DNA of 64,000 nt, from positions 744,001 through 808,000 of the forward strand of contig NZ_JAAVLW010000001.1 of assembly GCF_013114835.1 (NCBI RefSeq), given 5' to 3'. Of this stretch, positions 1 through 8,822 are shown piece by piece. A program made the position numbers and the translations under genes. The notes under the pieces were generated by a model, which was not told the DNA's origin, ran no database searches, and saw only the letters and a list, made by a program, of their open reading frames with translations. This stretch comes from Bradyrhizobium archetypum (GTDB lineage Bacteria > Pseudomonadota > Alphaproteobacteria > Rhizobiales > Xanthobacteraceae). Each line of letters opens with the position of its first letter. Position 1 is the first letter of the stretch.

Positions 1-2
1 CC

Positions 3-1088
3 GAGAAGGGTTATTGCCATACGCCGCAAACCGGCGATCTGGACGAGCGTCACCCCGAAATTATTCACGACCTGCAGAATCCCGGCACCCCGCGCTCGGC
101 GATCGGATTTCTGGTGGCCGCGCTCGCGCGCCGGCGGATTGCTGGCACAGCCCCCTTCACCGTTCTGTCCTGCGACAATCTCTCCGCCAACGGCCATACC
201 GTCGGCCGCATCGTGACGCAGTTTGCCGCGCTGCGATCGCGCAATCTCGCGAAGTGGATCGAGGCCGAGGTCGCTTTTCCGTCCACCATGGTGGACCGGA
301 TCGTGCCGGAGACGACTGAAGCGGACCGTACAGTGATTTCGTCCGCGCTCGGCATGATCGACGCATGGCCCGTCGTCACCGAGCCGTTCACGCAATGGAT
401 CGTCGAAGACCGCTTTCCGGCCGGACGGCCGGATTTCGCGGCTGCCGGCGTGCAGATGGTTTCCGACGTGACGCCGTTCGAGCACATGAAGCTGCGGCTG
501 CTCAACGCCAGCCACTCGGGACTCGCCTATCTCGGCTATCTCGCAGGCTTTGAGACCATCGCAGCTACGATGACCGATGAGCACTTTGCGGCGTTCGCGC
601 GCCAAGTGATGCAGGACGCGGTGCCGACATTGGCTATGCCTGAAGAGACGGACCTGGCGGCTTACAGCTCATCTCTTCTGCAGCGCTTTTCAAACCCTGC
701 GCTGCATCATCGCACCTGGCAGATCGCGATGGATGGCTCGCAAAAGCTCCCGCAACGGCTGCTCGCCACCATGCAGGACCGGCTCCGGCTCGGGTTGCCG
801 ATTAATACCCACGCGCTCGCGGTAGCCGGCTGGATGCGTTACGTCACCGGCACCGACGAGCAGGGCCGCGCGATCGACGTGCGCGATCCGCTTGCCGCAA
901 AGCTGAAAGCTCTTGCCGAGCGCGCTGGCCCGGCGCCGGAGCGGCTCGCGCCGGCGCTATTGGAAGTCGATTCCATCTTCGGTGCCCTGGGAGCCGATCC
1001 TCGGATGCACAGCGCAGTTACCGAGGCGCTCACCAAACTCTACGCACTCGGCGCGCGTCGGGCCGTGCAGACATTTCAGACAGCGTGA
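3..1088 (+). CDS. Mannitol dehydrogenase family protein (5' end outside window)
   Basis: C-terminal part of a polyol-specific long-chain dehydrogenase (mannitol 2-dehydrogenase or fructuronate reductase type), which oxidises sugar alcohols or acids with NAD(P). The reading frame is open from the first bases (EKGYCHTPQTGDLDE...), upstream of any ATG, so the N-terminal Rossmann domain (roughly 120-130 residues of a usual 480-500) lies outside the window. The family's catalytic signature Lys-x4-Asn-x2-His is visible in KLRLLNASH around bases 488-514, and PFTVLSCDNLSANG is the typical cofactor-domain end. Substrate cannot be told from sequence. The gene converges on the hydrolase that follows, with only six bases between stop codons. 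Confidence 0.9.
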   Translation, partial: EKGYCHTPQTGDLDERHPEIIHDLQNPGTPRSAIGFLVAALARRRIAGTAPFTVLSCDNLSANGHTVGRIVTQFAALRSRNLAKWIEAEVAFPSTMVDRIVPETTEADRTVISSALGMIDAWPVVTEPFTQWIVEDRFPAGRPDFAAAGVQMVSDVTPFEHMKLRLLNASHSGLAYLGYLAGFETIAATMTDEHFAAFARQVMQDAVPTLAMPEETDLAAYSSSLLQRFSNPALHHRTWQIAMDGSQKLPQRLLATMQDRLRLGLPINTHALAVAGWMRYVTGTDEQGRAIDVRDPLAAKLKALAERAGPAPERLAPALLEVDSIFGALGADPRMHSAVTEALTKLYALGARRAVQTFQTA

Positions 1089-1094
1089 TCGGGG

Positions 1095-1925
1095 TTACGG
1101 GGACAACAAGGTCCTGGTGAGCTGGTGATCGGGATCGGCGAGTCCGTCGATGACATCGAAATGATGCCGGCCGGGTTCCTCGATCGCGCGGGTTTTCGCG
1201 CCGAGCCCGGTCCAGATGTTGGCGAGGAGCGCGTTCTGGCGGACGAATTCCGGACGCTCGGCACTGCCCACCCAGCACGTCACGCGTGCATTCTGCATCG
1301 GCTCCAGTAATGCGGGGCTTTCCACGCGCGCTTCGGCCGCGTCGATCCGGAGCTCCGTGTTCATGGCGGCCTTCATCAGCGGACGAAGGTCATGAATGCC
1401 GGAAATCGAGACGGTGTGGCTGATGCGCGCCCGCACATCGTCCGGAAGCGGCGACGTCGCCGAAATCATGCGCGTCACCAGATGCCCGCCGGCGGAATGG
1501 CCAGCGAGAAAAAGCGGGCCTTCCACCATCGGGGCAGCGTGCTCGACGGCTGAGGCAATTTCGCACGTGATCTCGGCGATGCGCACGGCCGGGCACAGCG
1601 TGTAGGAGGGCATCGCCACCGCATAGCCGCTTTCAACCGATCCGCGCGCCAGATGCGACCAAAAGCTCTTGTCGAGCGCCTTCCAGAATCCGCCATGGAC
1701 GAAGACGACCAGGCCCTTTGGCCGGTCTTCCGGCCTAAAGAGATCGAAGCGGTTTCGTGCGCGCTCGCCATAGCTGATATCAAGCGTCGCGCGGCCGCTG
1801 CCTTGAAGTGCGTCGCGATAGGCCTGCGCGGGCTGCACCCACGCCGCCGGCCAGCGTTCGCCGCCCGGAATGTTCGGAGCATTCGCATAGGCGTCGCTCC
1901 AGTCGGAAATCTGATGAAAAATCAC
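1095..1925 (-). CDS. Alpha/beta-hydrolase, probable kynurenine formamidase (arylformamidase)
   Basis: Predicted to hydrolyse N-formylkynurenine to kynurenine and formate, step two of tryptophan breakdown. The 276-residue protein has the oxyanion motif HGGFW (77-81) typical of eukaryotic-type arylformamidases, the nucleophile elbow GHSAGG (Ser about 144), and a late HHFDVIDG segment that can supply the catalytic His. It is thus not the metal-dependent KynB fold. Its start lies about 160 bp from kynU, transcribed divergently, with a palindromic operator between them, and kynA follows kynU, so all three enzymes from tryptophan to anthranilate are here. Family assignment is firm; formamidase activity rests on context plus motif. 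Confidence 0.85.
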   Translation of the reverse strand: MIFHQISDWSDAYANAPNIPGGERWPAAWVQPAQAYRDALQGSGRATLDISYGERARNRFDLFRPEDRPKGLVVFVHGGFWKALDKSFWSHLARGSVESGYAVAMPSYTLCPAVRIAEITCEIASAVEHAAPMVEGPLFLAGHSAGGHLVTRMISATSPLPDDVRARISHTVSISGIHDLRPLMKAAMNTELRIDAAEARVESPALLEPMQNARVTCWVGSAERPEFVRQNALLANIWTGLGAKTRAIEEPGRHHFDVIDGLADPDHQLTRTLLSP

Positions 1926-2017
1926 GCGGTTCGGTTTCCATTTGATCTGGCGGGCGCGCGGACGTCCGATCGCTGCCCGCAGGCAACCAGTCTATACCGG
2001 GCAGCACCTTCCGCCGA

Positions 2018-2039
2018 TAAACTTCAAGCTTGAAATAAT
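2018..2039. promoter_or_regulatory. Candidate MarR-type operator, copy A
   Basis: Palindromic AT-rich site AACTTCAAGCTTGAAATAAT (positions 2020-2039) in the gap between the divergent formamidase and kynU genes. It belongs to a set of six related 22-bp sites in this island that share the centre A(A/G)GCTT and the arm AAATAAT. The position suits control of both directions. No binding evidence. Confidence 0.55.
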
Positions 2040-2085
2040 CGATATCCGCGCGAATAATTCAAGGGGGCGCGGAACAGGGAATAAC

Positions 2086-3279
2086 ATGACCGATTTCACG
2101 CGTACAAAATCCCTGTTCGTCATCCCGGAGGGCGTGATCTATCTGGACGGCAATTCGCTCGGTCCCCTGCCCGTTGCCGCCGCCGATCGCGTCGGTCGCA
2201 TGTTGCAGGAGGAATGGGGTAAGCACCTCATCAAGGGCTGGAACGTCGCCGGGTGGATGACGCAGCCGCGCCATATCGGCGACCGCATCGGCCGGCTGAT
2301 CGGCGCTGCCGAGGGGACGGCGGTGGTGGGCGATACGCTGTCCATCAGAGTCTATCAGGCGCTGGCCTCGGCGCTCGAACTCAATCCGTCGCGGCGGGTG
2401 ATCTTGTCGGACAGCGGCAACTTTCCTTCCGATCTCTACATCGCCAGCGGCCTGCTTGAAACGCTCGGCCGTGGCTACGAGTTGAAGGTCGTGGCCCCCG
2501 AAGACGTCGAATCCGCCATCGACGAGACGATCGCGGTGCTGATGCTGACCGAGGTCGACTATCGCACCGGCCGTCTACACGACATGAGCGCGCTGACGCG
2601 CCGGGCGCATGCCGCCGGCGCGTTGACGGTCTGGGATCTCGCGCATTCCGCGGGCGCGATTCCGGTCGAGCTGGAAGCTGCCGGAGCCGATTTCGCCGTC
2701 GGCTGCACCTACAAATATCTCAACGCCGGCCCTGGCGCGCCGGCCTTCATCTATGTCGCGCCCAAGCACGCCGATACGGCGCGGCCGGCGCTTTCCGGCT
2801 GGATGGGTCATCATGCGCCGTTTGCCTTTGACCTCCACTATCGCGCCGGACCGGGCATTGAGCGAATGCGGGTCGGTACGCCCCCGATCATTGCGATGGC
2901 CGCGCTCGACGCCGCCCTCGACGTCTGGGACGGCGTCAGCATGACCGACGTGCGCCAGGCATCGATCGCACTTTCCGACCTGTTCATCCGCGAAGTCGAA
3001 GGGCGTTGTCCCGAGCTGACGCTGGCTTCGCCGCGGGACGGAAAGCGGCGTGGCAGCCAGGTCTCGTTTCGTCATCCGGATGGCTACGCGATCATGCAGG
3101 CGCTGATCGCACGCGACGTGATCGGCGACTTCCGCGCGCCGGACATGATGCGCTTCGGCTTTACGCCGCTCTACATCGGAGAAGCCGAGGTTCGCGCGGC
3201 TGTCGAGGTCCTCGCCGACGTCCTGATCAATCGCCGCTGGGATACCGCGGAGTACCGCAAGAAGGCGCTCGTGACATGA
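2086..3279 (+). CDS. kynU: Kynureninase
   Basis: PLP enzyme that cleaves L-kynurenine to anthranilate and L-alanine. From the ATG at 2086, preceded by an AGGGA ribosome site, the protein is 397 residues, the normal size. The start [11 protein letters not shown] then [13 protein letters not shown] is the conserved N-terminus; the PLP lysine is in [11 protein letters not shown] (Lys about 210), and the substrate-binding stretch [13 protein letters not shown] follows. A longer open frame back to 1942 exists but would cover the operator and has no ribosome site. The stop overlaps the kynA start (ATGA), so the two are translationally coupled. Confidence 0.97.
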   Translation: MTDFTRTKSLFVIPEGVIYLDGNSLGPLPVAAADRVGRMLQEEWGKHLIKGWNVAGWMTQPRHIGDRIGRLIGAAEGTAVVGDTLSIRVYQALASALELNPSRRVILSDSGNFPSDLYIASGLLETLGRGYELKVVAPEDVESAIDETIAVLMLTEVDYRTGRLHDMSALTRRAHAAGALTVWDLAHSAGAIPVELEAAGADFAVGCTYKYLNAGPGAPAFIYVAPKHADTARPALSGWMGHHAPFAFDLHYRAGPGIERMRVGTPPIIAMAALDAALDVWDGVSMTDVRQASIALSDLFIREVEGRCPELTLASPRDGKRRGSQVSFRHPDGYAIMQALIARDVIGDFRAPDMMRFGFTPLYIGEAEVRAAVEVLADVLINRRWDTAEYRKKALVT

Positions 3280-4115
3280 CCGGCAAGCCCGACGACTCCT
3301 CGCGTGAGGGAGCCCAGATGTCGTTCGACGGGCGCATGTCCTACAGCGATTATCTGCATCTGGAACGCGTTCTGAACGCGCAAGAGCCGCTCTCGGACGC
3401 GCATGACGAACTGCTGTTCATCATCCAGCACCAGACTTCCGAACTCTGGATGAAGCTGGCCATCCACGAAATCCGTTCCGCCATCAAGGCGATCCGCCAC
3501 GACCAGCTGCATCCTGCCTTCAAGATGCTGTCGCGCGTCGCCCGGATCTTCGAGCAGCTCAATACCGCCTGGGACGTGTTGCGGACAATGACACCGAGCG
3601 AATACACCGAGTTTCGCGATCAGCTCGGGCAGTCCTCGGGTTTCCAATCGTACCAGTACCGCGCGATCGAGTTTCTCGCCGGCAATCGCAATCTGGCGCT
3701 GCTTGGCCCGCATGCCCACCGCGCCGACATCATGGCCAAGCTCGAGGAAATTCTCGCCGAGCCGGGCCTCTATGACGAGGCGCTGCGGCTATTGGCGCGC
3801 AATGGTTTTGACATCGGCGAAGACGCACGCCGGACCGACTGGCGCGTCACGCGCACGCCAAATGACGAGGTTCTGGAGGCCTGGAAGACCGTCTATGCGT
3901 CGCCGGCGAGGCACTGGATGCTCTACGAGCTTGCGGAAAAGCTGGTCGATTTCGAAGACTATTTCCGCCGCTGGCGCTTCAACCACGTCACGACGGTCGA
4001 GCGCATCATTGGCCTGAAGCGCGGAACCGGCGGCACGTCGGGCGTCTCCTACTTGCGCAAGATGCTCGAGGTCGAACTTTTTCCGGAACTCTGGAAGCTG
4101 AGAACGGAGCTTTAG
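3276..4115 (+). CDS. kynA: Tryptophan 2,3-dioxygenase
   Basis: Haem enzyme that opens the indole ring of tryptophan to N-formylkynurenine. Starting at the ATG that overlaps the kynU stop, it is 279 residues, the standard bacterial length. Family signatures are [27 protein letters not shown] and, near the C-terminus, [13 protein letters not shown] (tryptophan amino/carboxylate contacts). The open frame continues upstream inside kynU but that part is not homologous. With kynureninase and the formamidase it makes the complete route to anthranilate; no kynurenine 3-monooxygenase is present, so the product is expected to enter the 2-aminobenzoyl-CoA branch encoded next door. Confidence 0.97.
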   Translation: MTGKPDDSSREGAQMSFDGRMSYSDYLHLERVLNAQEPLSDAHDELLFIIQHQTSELWMKLAIHEIRSAIKAIRHDQLHPAFKMLSRVARIFEQLNTAWDVLRTMTPSEYTEFRDQLGQSSGFQSYQYRAIEFLAGNRNLALLGPHAHRADIMAKLEEILAEPGLYDEALRLLARNGFDIGEDARRTDWRVTRTPNDEVLEAWKTVYASPARHWMLYELAEKLVDFEDYFRRWRFNHVTTVERIIGLKRGTGGTSGVSYLRKMLEVELFPELWKLRTEL

Positions 4116-4170
4116 AGCCTGATCCGCAAAAGTGGACGCCGATTTTCCGACAAGATCATGTTCAAATCAA
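4114..4170. repeat. Degenerate interspersed palindrome (AGAGC..GATC type)
   Basis: Segment right after the kynA stop with GATCCGCAAAAGTGG, GATTTTCCGACAAGATCATG. It resembles the very common rhizobial intergenic palindrome in which GATCCGGAAAAGTG pairs with TTTTCCGAAAAGATCATG. Identification is from memory of that repeat; it lies between convergent genes and could act as a transcription end. Confidence 0.5.
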
Positions 4171-4197
4171 CGAGTTACGACATCTGCTAAGCCGGCT

Positions 4198-4680
4198 TCA
4201 GCGCGGCACCACCGCCGTCGCCTCGATTTCGACGCGCGCTTGCTTCTCGACCAGGCGTACCACCTGCACCAGCGCCATCGCCGGATAATGCGCGCCGAAA
4301 ATCTCGCGATAGACGCGGCCGAGCTCCTTCAGGCTCGCGAGATATTCCTCGATGTCGACGACATACCACGTCAAGCGCACGAGATGCGCAGGGCTGGCGC
4401 CACCCTCCGCAAGAATAGCGGAAATGTTGGAGAGCGTCTGGCGCACTTGCGCGACGAAGTCCGGCGCCAGACGGCCCTCGGTGTCCCAGCCGATCACGCC
4501 ACCGGTCACGACAATGCGGCCATCCGCCGCCATGCCGTTCGCGTATCCCTTCGGCATCGGCCAACCGCTCGGCTGCAGCACTTGCGGGCCCGGTAGCGAG
4601 GTATCGGTCTGGGAATGAGGCACCACGCTCAGCGTGGGGCCTTTGGGGACGGTCACCGGCTTCTCCATCAGGTTAGACAT
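4198..4680 (-). CDS. RidA family protein (enamine/imine deaminase)
   Basis: 160-residue member of the RidA/YjgF/Rid family, which hydrolyses reactive enamine and imine intermediates. Family features are GGVIGWDTEGRLAPD, FVAQVRQTLSNISAIL, LVRLTWYVVDIEEY and the C-terminal YPAMALVQVVRL..ARVEIEATAV, where the conserved Arg/Glu pair lies. The N-terminus is about 30 residues longer than the compact E. coli form. Its start overlaps the stop of the upstream CoA ligase (TAATG), so they are co-translated. Inference: it clears imine or enamine products formed when the monooxygenase/reductase partly dearomatises 2-aminobenzoyl-CoA. Confidence 0.88.
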   Translation of the reverse strand: MSNLMEKPVTVPKGPTLSVVPHSQTDTSLPGPQVLQPSGWPMPKGYANGMAADGRIVVTGGVIGWDTEGRLAPDFVAQVRQTLSNISAILAEGGASPAHLVRLTWYVVDIEEYLASLKELGRVYREIFGAHYPAMALVQVVRLVEKQARVEIEATAVVPR

Positions 4681-6377
4681 TATTCCGCGGCAACGCTCGG
4701 CGACGTGGGACCGGCCGCAGCCATCTGCCGCAGCGCAAAGCGCCGCAGCTTGCCGGTTTCGGTCTTCGGCAATTGCGCGACATATTCGATCGCACGCGGA
4801 TATTTATACGGTGCGATCGTCTGCTTGACGTGATCCTGCAAGGCCTGCGTCAGCGCGGCGTCGCCCAGGGCGCCACCCGCCAATACCACATAGGCCTTGA
4901 CGATCATGCCGCGTGCCTCGTCCGGCGCGCCGACGACACCGCATTCGGCGACGGCAGGATGCGACAGCAGCGCCGCTTCGACCTCGGGACCTGCGATGTT
5001 GTAGCCGGAAGAGACGATCATGTCGTCCGAGCGGGCGACAAAGGACAGTCGGCCATTGGCGTCGCGGACAAAGGTATCGCCGGTCAGATTCCAGCCGTCG
5101 CGCACATAGTTCGATTGTCGCTTGTCGGCGAGGTAGCGGCATCCTGTGGGTCCGCGCACCGCAAGCTTGCCGACAGTGCCGGGCGGCAGCTCGTTCATGT
5201 TGTCGTCGACGATTTTTGCCTCGTAGCCGGTGACCGGATGCCCCGTCGTCCCCGCCACTGCATCGCCGACACGGTTGGTGATAAAGATGTGCAGCAGTTC
5301 CGTCGAGCCGATGCCGTCGAGAATGGTCTTGCCGGTCTTGCGGGTCCAGCTTTCGAACACCGGCGCCGGCAACGTCTCGCCGGCCGAGACCGCCAGACGC
5401 AGCGACGACAGGTCGGCGCCGTTGTCCATGGCCGCCATCATCGCGCGGTACGCCGTCGGCGAAGTAAAGCAGATCGTCGCCTTGTAGGTCTCGATGATCT
5501 TGACCATCTCGGGCGGCGAGGCGTTTTCCAAGAGCGTCGCGGTCGCGCCGAACCGCAGCGGGAAAATCGCGAGTCCGCCGAGCCCGAACGTAAAGGCGAG
5601 CGGCGGCGAGCCGACGAAGACATCGTCCTCGGTGACGTCAAGGATTTCCCGGGCATAGCCGTCCGCAATGATCATGAGATCGCGATGGAAATGCATCGTC
5701 GCCTTGGGCTCGCCCGTGGTGCCCGAGGTGAATCCGAGCAGCGCGACGTCGTCGCGTCCCGTCTTCACCGCATCGAACCGCACCGGCTTGTTCAGCGCCA
5801 CCCGGTCAAGCTCGGCATCATGGTTGGAGGTGCCGTCGAAATTCACCACCTGCTTGAGGAATTTGCTGGTCTTCGCGCATGCAACCAGCTCATCGGCGAT
5901 CCGGCTGTCGGTCAGCGCCAGCGCAATCTCCGCCTTATCGACGATCTTGCCGAGTTCGACGGCGCGCAGCATCGGCATGGTATTGACGACGACGGCGCCT
6001 GCCTTGGTCGCGGCAAGCCAGGCCGCGACCAGCGCCGGGTTGTTACCGGAACGGATCAGGACGCGGTTGCCGGGCTTGACGCCGTAATTCTCGACCAGCG
6101 CATGCGCCAGGCGGTTCGACCAATCGGCCAGCTCCTTGTAGGTGCGCTGGCGTCCGTTGCCGATCAGCGCGATGCGATCGCCCCAGCCCTTTTCGACGAT
6201 ACGATCGGTCAGTTCGACCGCAGCATTGAGATACTCCGGATACTGAAACTCGGGCCTGTCGAGCAGCAGATCCGGCCATTGCTCGAATGGCGGCAGGTTA
6301 CGCCGCGCGAAATCGTCGACATGACCGGACGGGCCAAGCGACGGCGGAAGGGATCGGCTGGGAGTTCTATCAGACAT
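4680..6377 (-). CDS. Benzoate/2-aminobenzoate-CoA ligase (AMP-forming)
   Basis: Adenylating acid-CoA ligase of the benzoate-CoA ligase subgroup, 565 residues from the ATG at 6377, which has AGGG eight bases upstream; ATG 6383 sits too close to it. Motifs: LGFTSGTTGEPKATMHFH (P-loop), VSAGETLPAPVF, DGIGSTELLHIF, the hinge and TGD of LTGDTFVRD, and the C-terminal catalytic lysine in LPKTETGKLRR. Context with the anthranilate-forming kyn genes and the aminobenzoyl-CoA monooxygenase/reductase makes 2-aminobenzoate the likeliest substrate, but benzoate or salicylate cannot be excluded. A copy of the island operator lies 73 bp upstream. Confidence 0.88.
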   Translation of the reverse strand: MSDRTPSRSLPPSLGPSGHVDDFARRNLPPFEQWPDLLLDRPEFQYPEYLNAAVELTDRIVEKGWGDRIALIGNGRQRTYKELADWSNRLAHALVENYGVKPGNRVLIRSGNNPALVAAWLAATKAGAVVVNTMPMLRAVELGKIVDKAEIALALTDSRIADELVACAKTSKFLKQVVNFDGTSNHDAELDRVALNKPVRFDAVKTGRDDVALLGFTSGTTGEPKATMHFHRDLMIIADGYAREILDVTEDDVFVGSPPLAFTFGLGGLAIFPLRFGATATLLENASPPEMVKIIETYKATICFTSPTAYRAMMAAMDNGADLSSLRLAVSAGETLPAPVFESWTRKTGKTILDGIGSTELLHIFITNRVGDAVAGTTGHPVTGYEAKIVDDNMNELPPGTVGKLAVRGPTGCRYLADKRQSNYVRDGWNLTGDTFVRDANGRLSFVARSDDMIVSSGYNIAGPEVEAALLSHPAVAECGVVGAPDEARGMIVKAYVVLAGGALGDAALTQALQDHVKQTIAPYKYPRAIEYVAQLPKTETGKLRRFALRQMAAAGPTSPSVAAE

Positions 6378-6449
6378 TTTCATCGCCCTCGCTTTCATCA
6401 ATGAAAGGCTCGAGATCAATATCGAAGACACCCGGCAGTCGGCTCACAA

Positions 6450-6471
6450 ATCATTTTAGGCTTAAAGTAAT
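6450..6471. promoter_or_regulatory. Candidate MarR-type operator, copy B
   Basis: CATTTTAGGCTTAAAGTAAT (6452-6471) lies 73 bp before the CoA-ligase start. It differs at only a few positions from copy E read on the opposite strand. Same set as copies A, C, D, E and F. Confidence 0.6.
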
Positions 6472-6564
6472 TTTCCGCAAGTGCGGAATTCAGGCCGGTC
6501 ACAAATAGAGGCGGCCGGGCGCCGCCGTCAGGCTGCGCCCGCCCCCGGAACTCGATTCCCTGTC

Positions 6565-8059
6565 CTACGCGGCTGCGTGATAATCCGGCGCGGCGGCCAG
6601 GAAGCGGCCATAGGCCGCGGCATCCGGCGGGGTGAATTTCTCCAGCAGCGGATTACGCCGGCGACCCTTCACGCCGATATCGGCCAGCAATTCGTCGAAA
6701 TGCTTGAAGTGATAGGGCGCGACGCACAGCCCGCCATAGACGCCGGCCGCCGGCCGCTCGACGCGCCTGAAATGCAGCATCATCTCGATGTTGTCCTGCA
6801 TCTGTTTCGGCGTCGGCTGGCGCGCGAGCTGGCCATCGGCATAACGCACCAGCCAATTCGCCGCCAGGTCTGCGCACAACACCGTGCAGAAGCTGGAGTT
6901 GAAGCCCACGAACCCCATCTCGGGCAAATCAGGATTGGCAATGAGACGATAGAGCCGGTACTGCCCGTCGGGATCGACCAGCTTCTCGCGGAACGCCTGC
7001 GGCAGGAACGGCACGCCCAATTTGTAGCCGATCGCGAGCACGGCGACATCGGCCTGAACGCGCTGCCCGCCGGTCATCACGATCGACTTCCCGTCGTAGC
7101 GATCGAAGCTGCCTCGGATAGCCTTGATGCGGCCGTCGGCGACCATCGGGAAAAATCCCGGCGTGGCGATCGGCACCGAGCAGTTGACGCCATCCTCGAT
7201 CCGCTCGTTCGGCACCATGTCGCATTTGCCGAGCTTGAGCTGAACTCTCAGCAGGCTCTCCAGCCCGCGCCAATGGGCCCAGACGAGCGGCTTTGCAACC
7301 GCATGCGCGAGCCGCGACAGCGCGCCGATGCCCCAGCTTTTGAACATCTCCTCCTGCGCGCGGATGTACAGAATGCGTTTGAAATTGACGAGACCGCCGA
7401 TGAAGTAGGGAATTCGCCACACCGGCTCGCGGTACACCAGCGTCACTTCAGCGGCGCCGGAGTTGACCGCGTTGACGGCTATGTCGGTGGCCGACTTCGA
7501 ACCGCCGAGCACGACGACCCTGCGGCATTTGGCAATATCCGGATCGTTATACTTCGACGAATGCAGGATGCGCCCGCCTTGCGCCTTGAAGCCGTCTTCG
7601 CCTGAGAGGCTAAGCGTCTGGGGCTCGTTGAACTGCCCGGTGCAGACGGCAACGAAATCGAAATCTTCGCCGCTGATGCTGCCGTCCGGCCTCCGCAGCT
7701 CGATCCGCCAGCCGGGCGCGGAATCGGGGCGGCGAACCATCTGCACCACGGTCGTGTTGAAGCGGATCGCGCCGAGCAGATTGTTGTCCTTGGCGTATTC
7801 AGTCAGATAGGCGTGGACCTGCGGCCCCTTCGGCCATTCCGGATAGGAATCCGGCATCGCCTTGTCGGTGTAGCGGTAGAGATCCTTCGGGCTCTGGGTT
7901 TGCACCTCCGGATAGGAGCGCGAAGGCTCCCAGACGCCACCGAGATCGCCGCTGCGCTCGACGATCGTGATCTGATGTCCGCGCGCGGCGAAGGCCTTTG
8001 CAGCCGCAAGTCCTGATACGCCTGCGCCAATGACGCAGACCTTTTTTTCGCCTGACCAT
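6565..8059 (-). CDS. Flavin-containing monooxygenase (apparent N-terminal frameshift)
   Basis: FAD/NADPH-dependent monooxygenase of the FMO/Baeyer-Villiger group, about 497 residues if intact. The FAD-binding motif VCVIGAGVSGLAAAKAF and VERSGDLGGVW are encoded, but that frame has no ATG, GTG or TTG start: the ATG at 8059 with the natural beginning MVRRKK is in another frame, separated by a run of seven A (plus-strand T at 8042-8048). Six A would join ATG to the FAD motif exactly. Later motifs are GGRILHSSKYND (FMO fingerprint) and VVVLGGSKSATDIA (NADPH site). Substrate unknown. It follows the first cupin gene by 31 bases, probably one operon. Either a sequencing error or a real slippage/defect. 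Confidence 0.8.
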
Positions 8060-8090
8060 GACGATGCCTCCAGTGAGATGCGGTTGCGTG

Positions 8091-8540
8091 CTATTCGTTG
8101 GCCTCGGGCGGCAGGAAATCCACCTCATGCTGCGCCGAGATCCGGACCACCTCTTCGGGGTCGGTCAGATTGTGGAGCCGGTCGAACAGCGCTTCCAGCT
8201 TCTGCATCGGCGACACCCAGAAGAGCGCGCGGGCCGGCTTGTCGGATTTGTTGAAATAGCCGTGCGGAATGCCGCGCGGCATCCGAACGAGGTCGCCGGC
8301 CTTGGCCTGCACCCAGACGCCGTCGAGCTTGAGGTCGAGAACGCCTTCCTGCACCAGGATGAACTCATCCTGCGTCGGGTGAACATGCACCGGCACGAAC
8401 TGGCCGGGCTCGCTGTTGGTCTCGAACGCAAAGGTCGAATCGGTGACCGCTTTGGGAAAGTACACCTGACCCAGGATGTTCCAGGTCTTGCCCCCGTAGC
8501 CGGTGCCGTTCCTGGTGATGCCTTTTTCAAGTGCTGCCAT
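8091..8540 (-). CDS. Cupin-domain protein, copy 1
   Basis: Small single-cupin protein of 149 residues from the ATG at 8540, preceded by GGAGGG. The metal-site motifs are VPVHVHPTQDEFILVQEG (G(X)5HXH(X)3,4E(X)6G pattern) and MPRGIPHGYFN. It is closely related to the second cupin at 11755 (shared ILGQ.Y.PK.VT, HVHP.QDE, LVR.P.G.PHG.FNKS, LFWVSP, and a C-terminal HN.HFLPP-like tail). Function within the pathway is unknown; such cupins can be dioxygenases, isomerases or ligand-binding proteins. It leads the operon with the flavin monooxygenase behind it. Confidence 0.85.
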   Translation of the reverse strand: MAALEKGITRNGTGYGGKTWNILGQVYFPKAVTDSTFAFETNSEPGQFVPVHVHPTQDEFILVQEGVLDLKLDGVWVQAKAGDLVRMPRGIPHGYFNKSDKPARALFWVSPMQKLEALFDRLHNLTDPEEVVRISAQHEVDFLPPEANE

Positions 8541-8784
8541 ATCGCCCTCCTCTGTCGCCGTTGATGTGGTTGCCATGTCCGAAATCGTTCGCGCAGGCTG
8601 GATCGGACCGAAGTCGCCGTCTAGCCGGAAAACGAATCCTGCCAACTCGCGGAGGAATATTGAATGCTGCGACGCAGAAAGGCTGGTCGTCATTCCGAGG
8701 CGACGCGAAGCACAAGATGGCCGCATTGCCTTCCGATCAGGCGGCGGGGCCTATCAAATCGCCTTCCCAATGCGGTCGCCCGCA

Positions 8785-8806
8785 GATATTATAGGCTTCA
8801 AATAAT
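8785..8806. promoter_or_regulatory. Candidate MarR-type operator, copy C
   Basis: TATTATAGGCTTCAAATAAT (8787-8806) just upstream of the AraC-type regulator. It covers an in-frame ATG at 8805, which argues that translation starts at the GTG at 8823. It may also serve the divergent cupin/monooxygenase operon, whose start is 245 bp away. Confidence 0.55.
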
Positions 8807-8822
8807 GCGGAGGACCTGGACC

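Noticed and set aside
4773..6404. 543-codon open frame opposite the CoA ligase
   Set aside because: Shadow of the real gene on the other strand; Arg/Ala/His-rich composition, no ribosome site, no motif.
8688..8720. Short CGTCATTCCGAGGCGACGCG word as a repeat element
   Set aside because: Resembles the start of a dispersed Bradyrhizobium repeat, but too short and without its partner arm to annotate.
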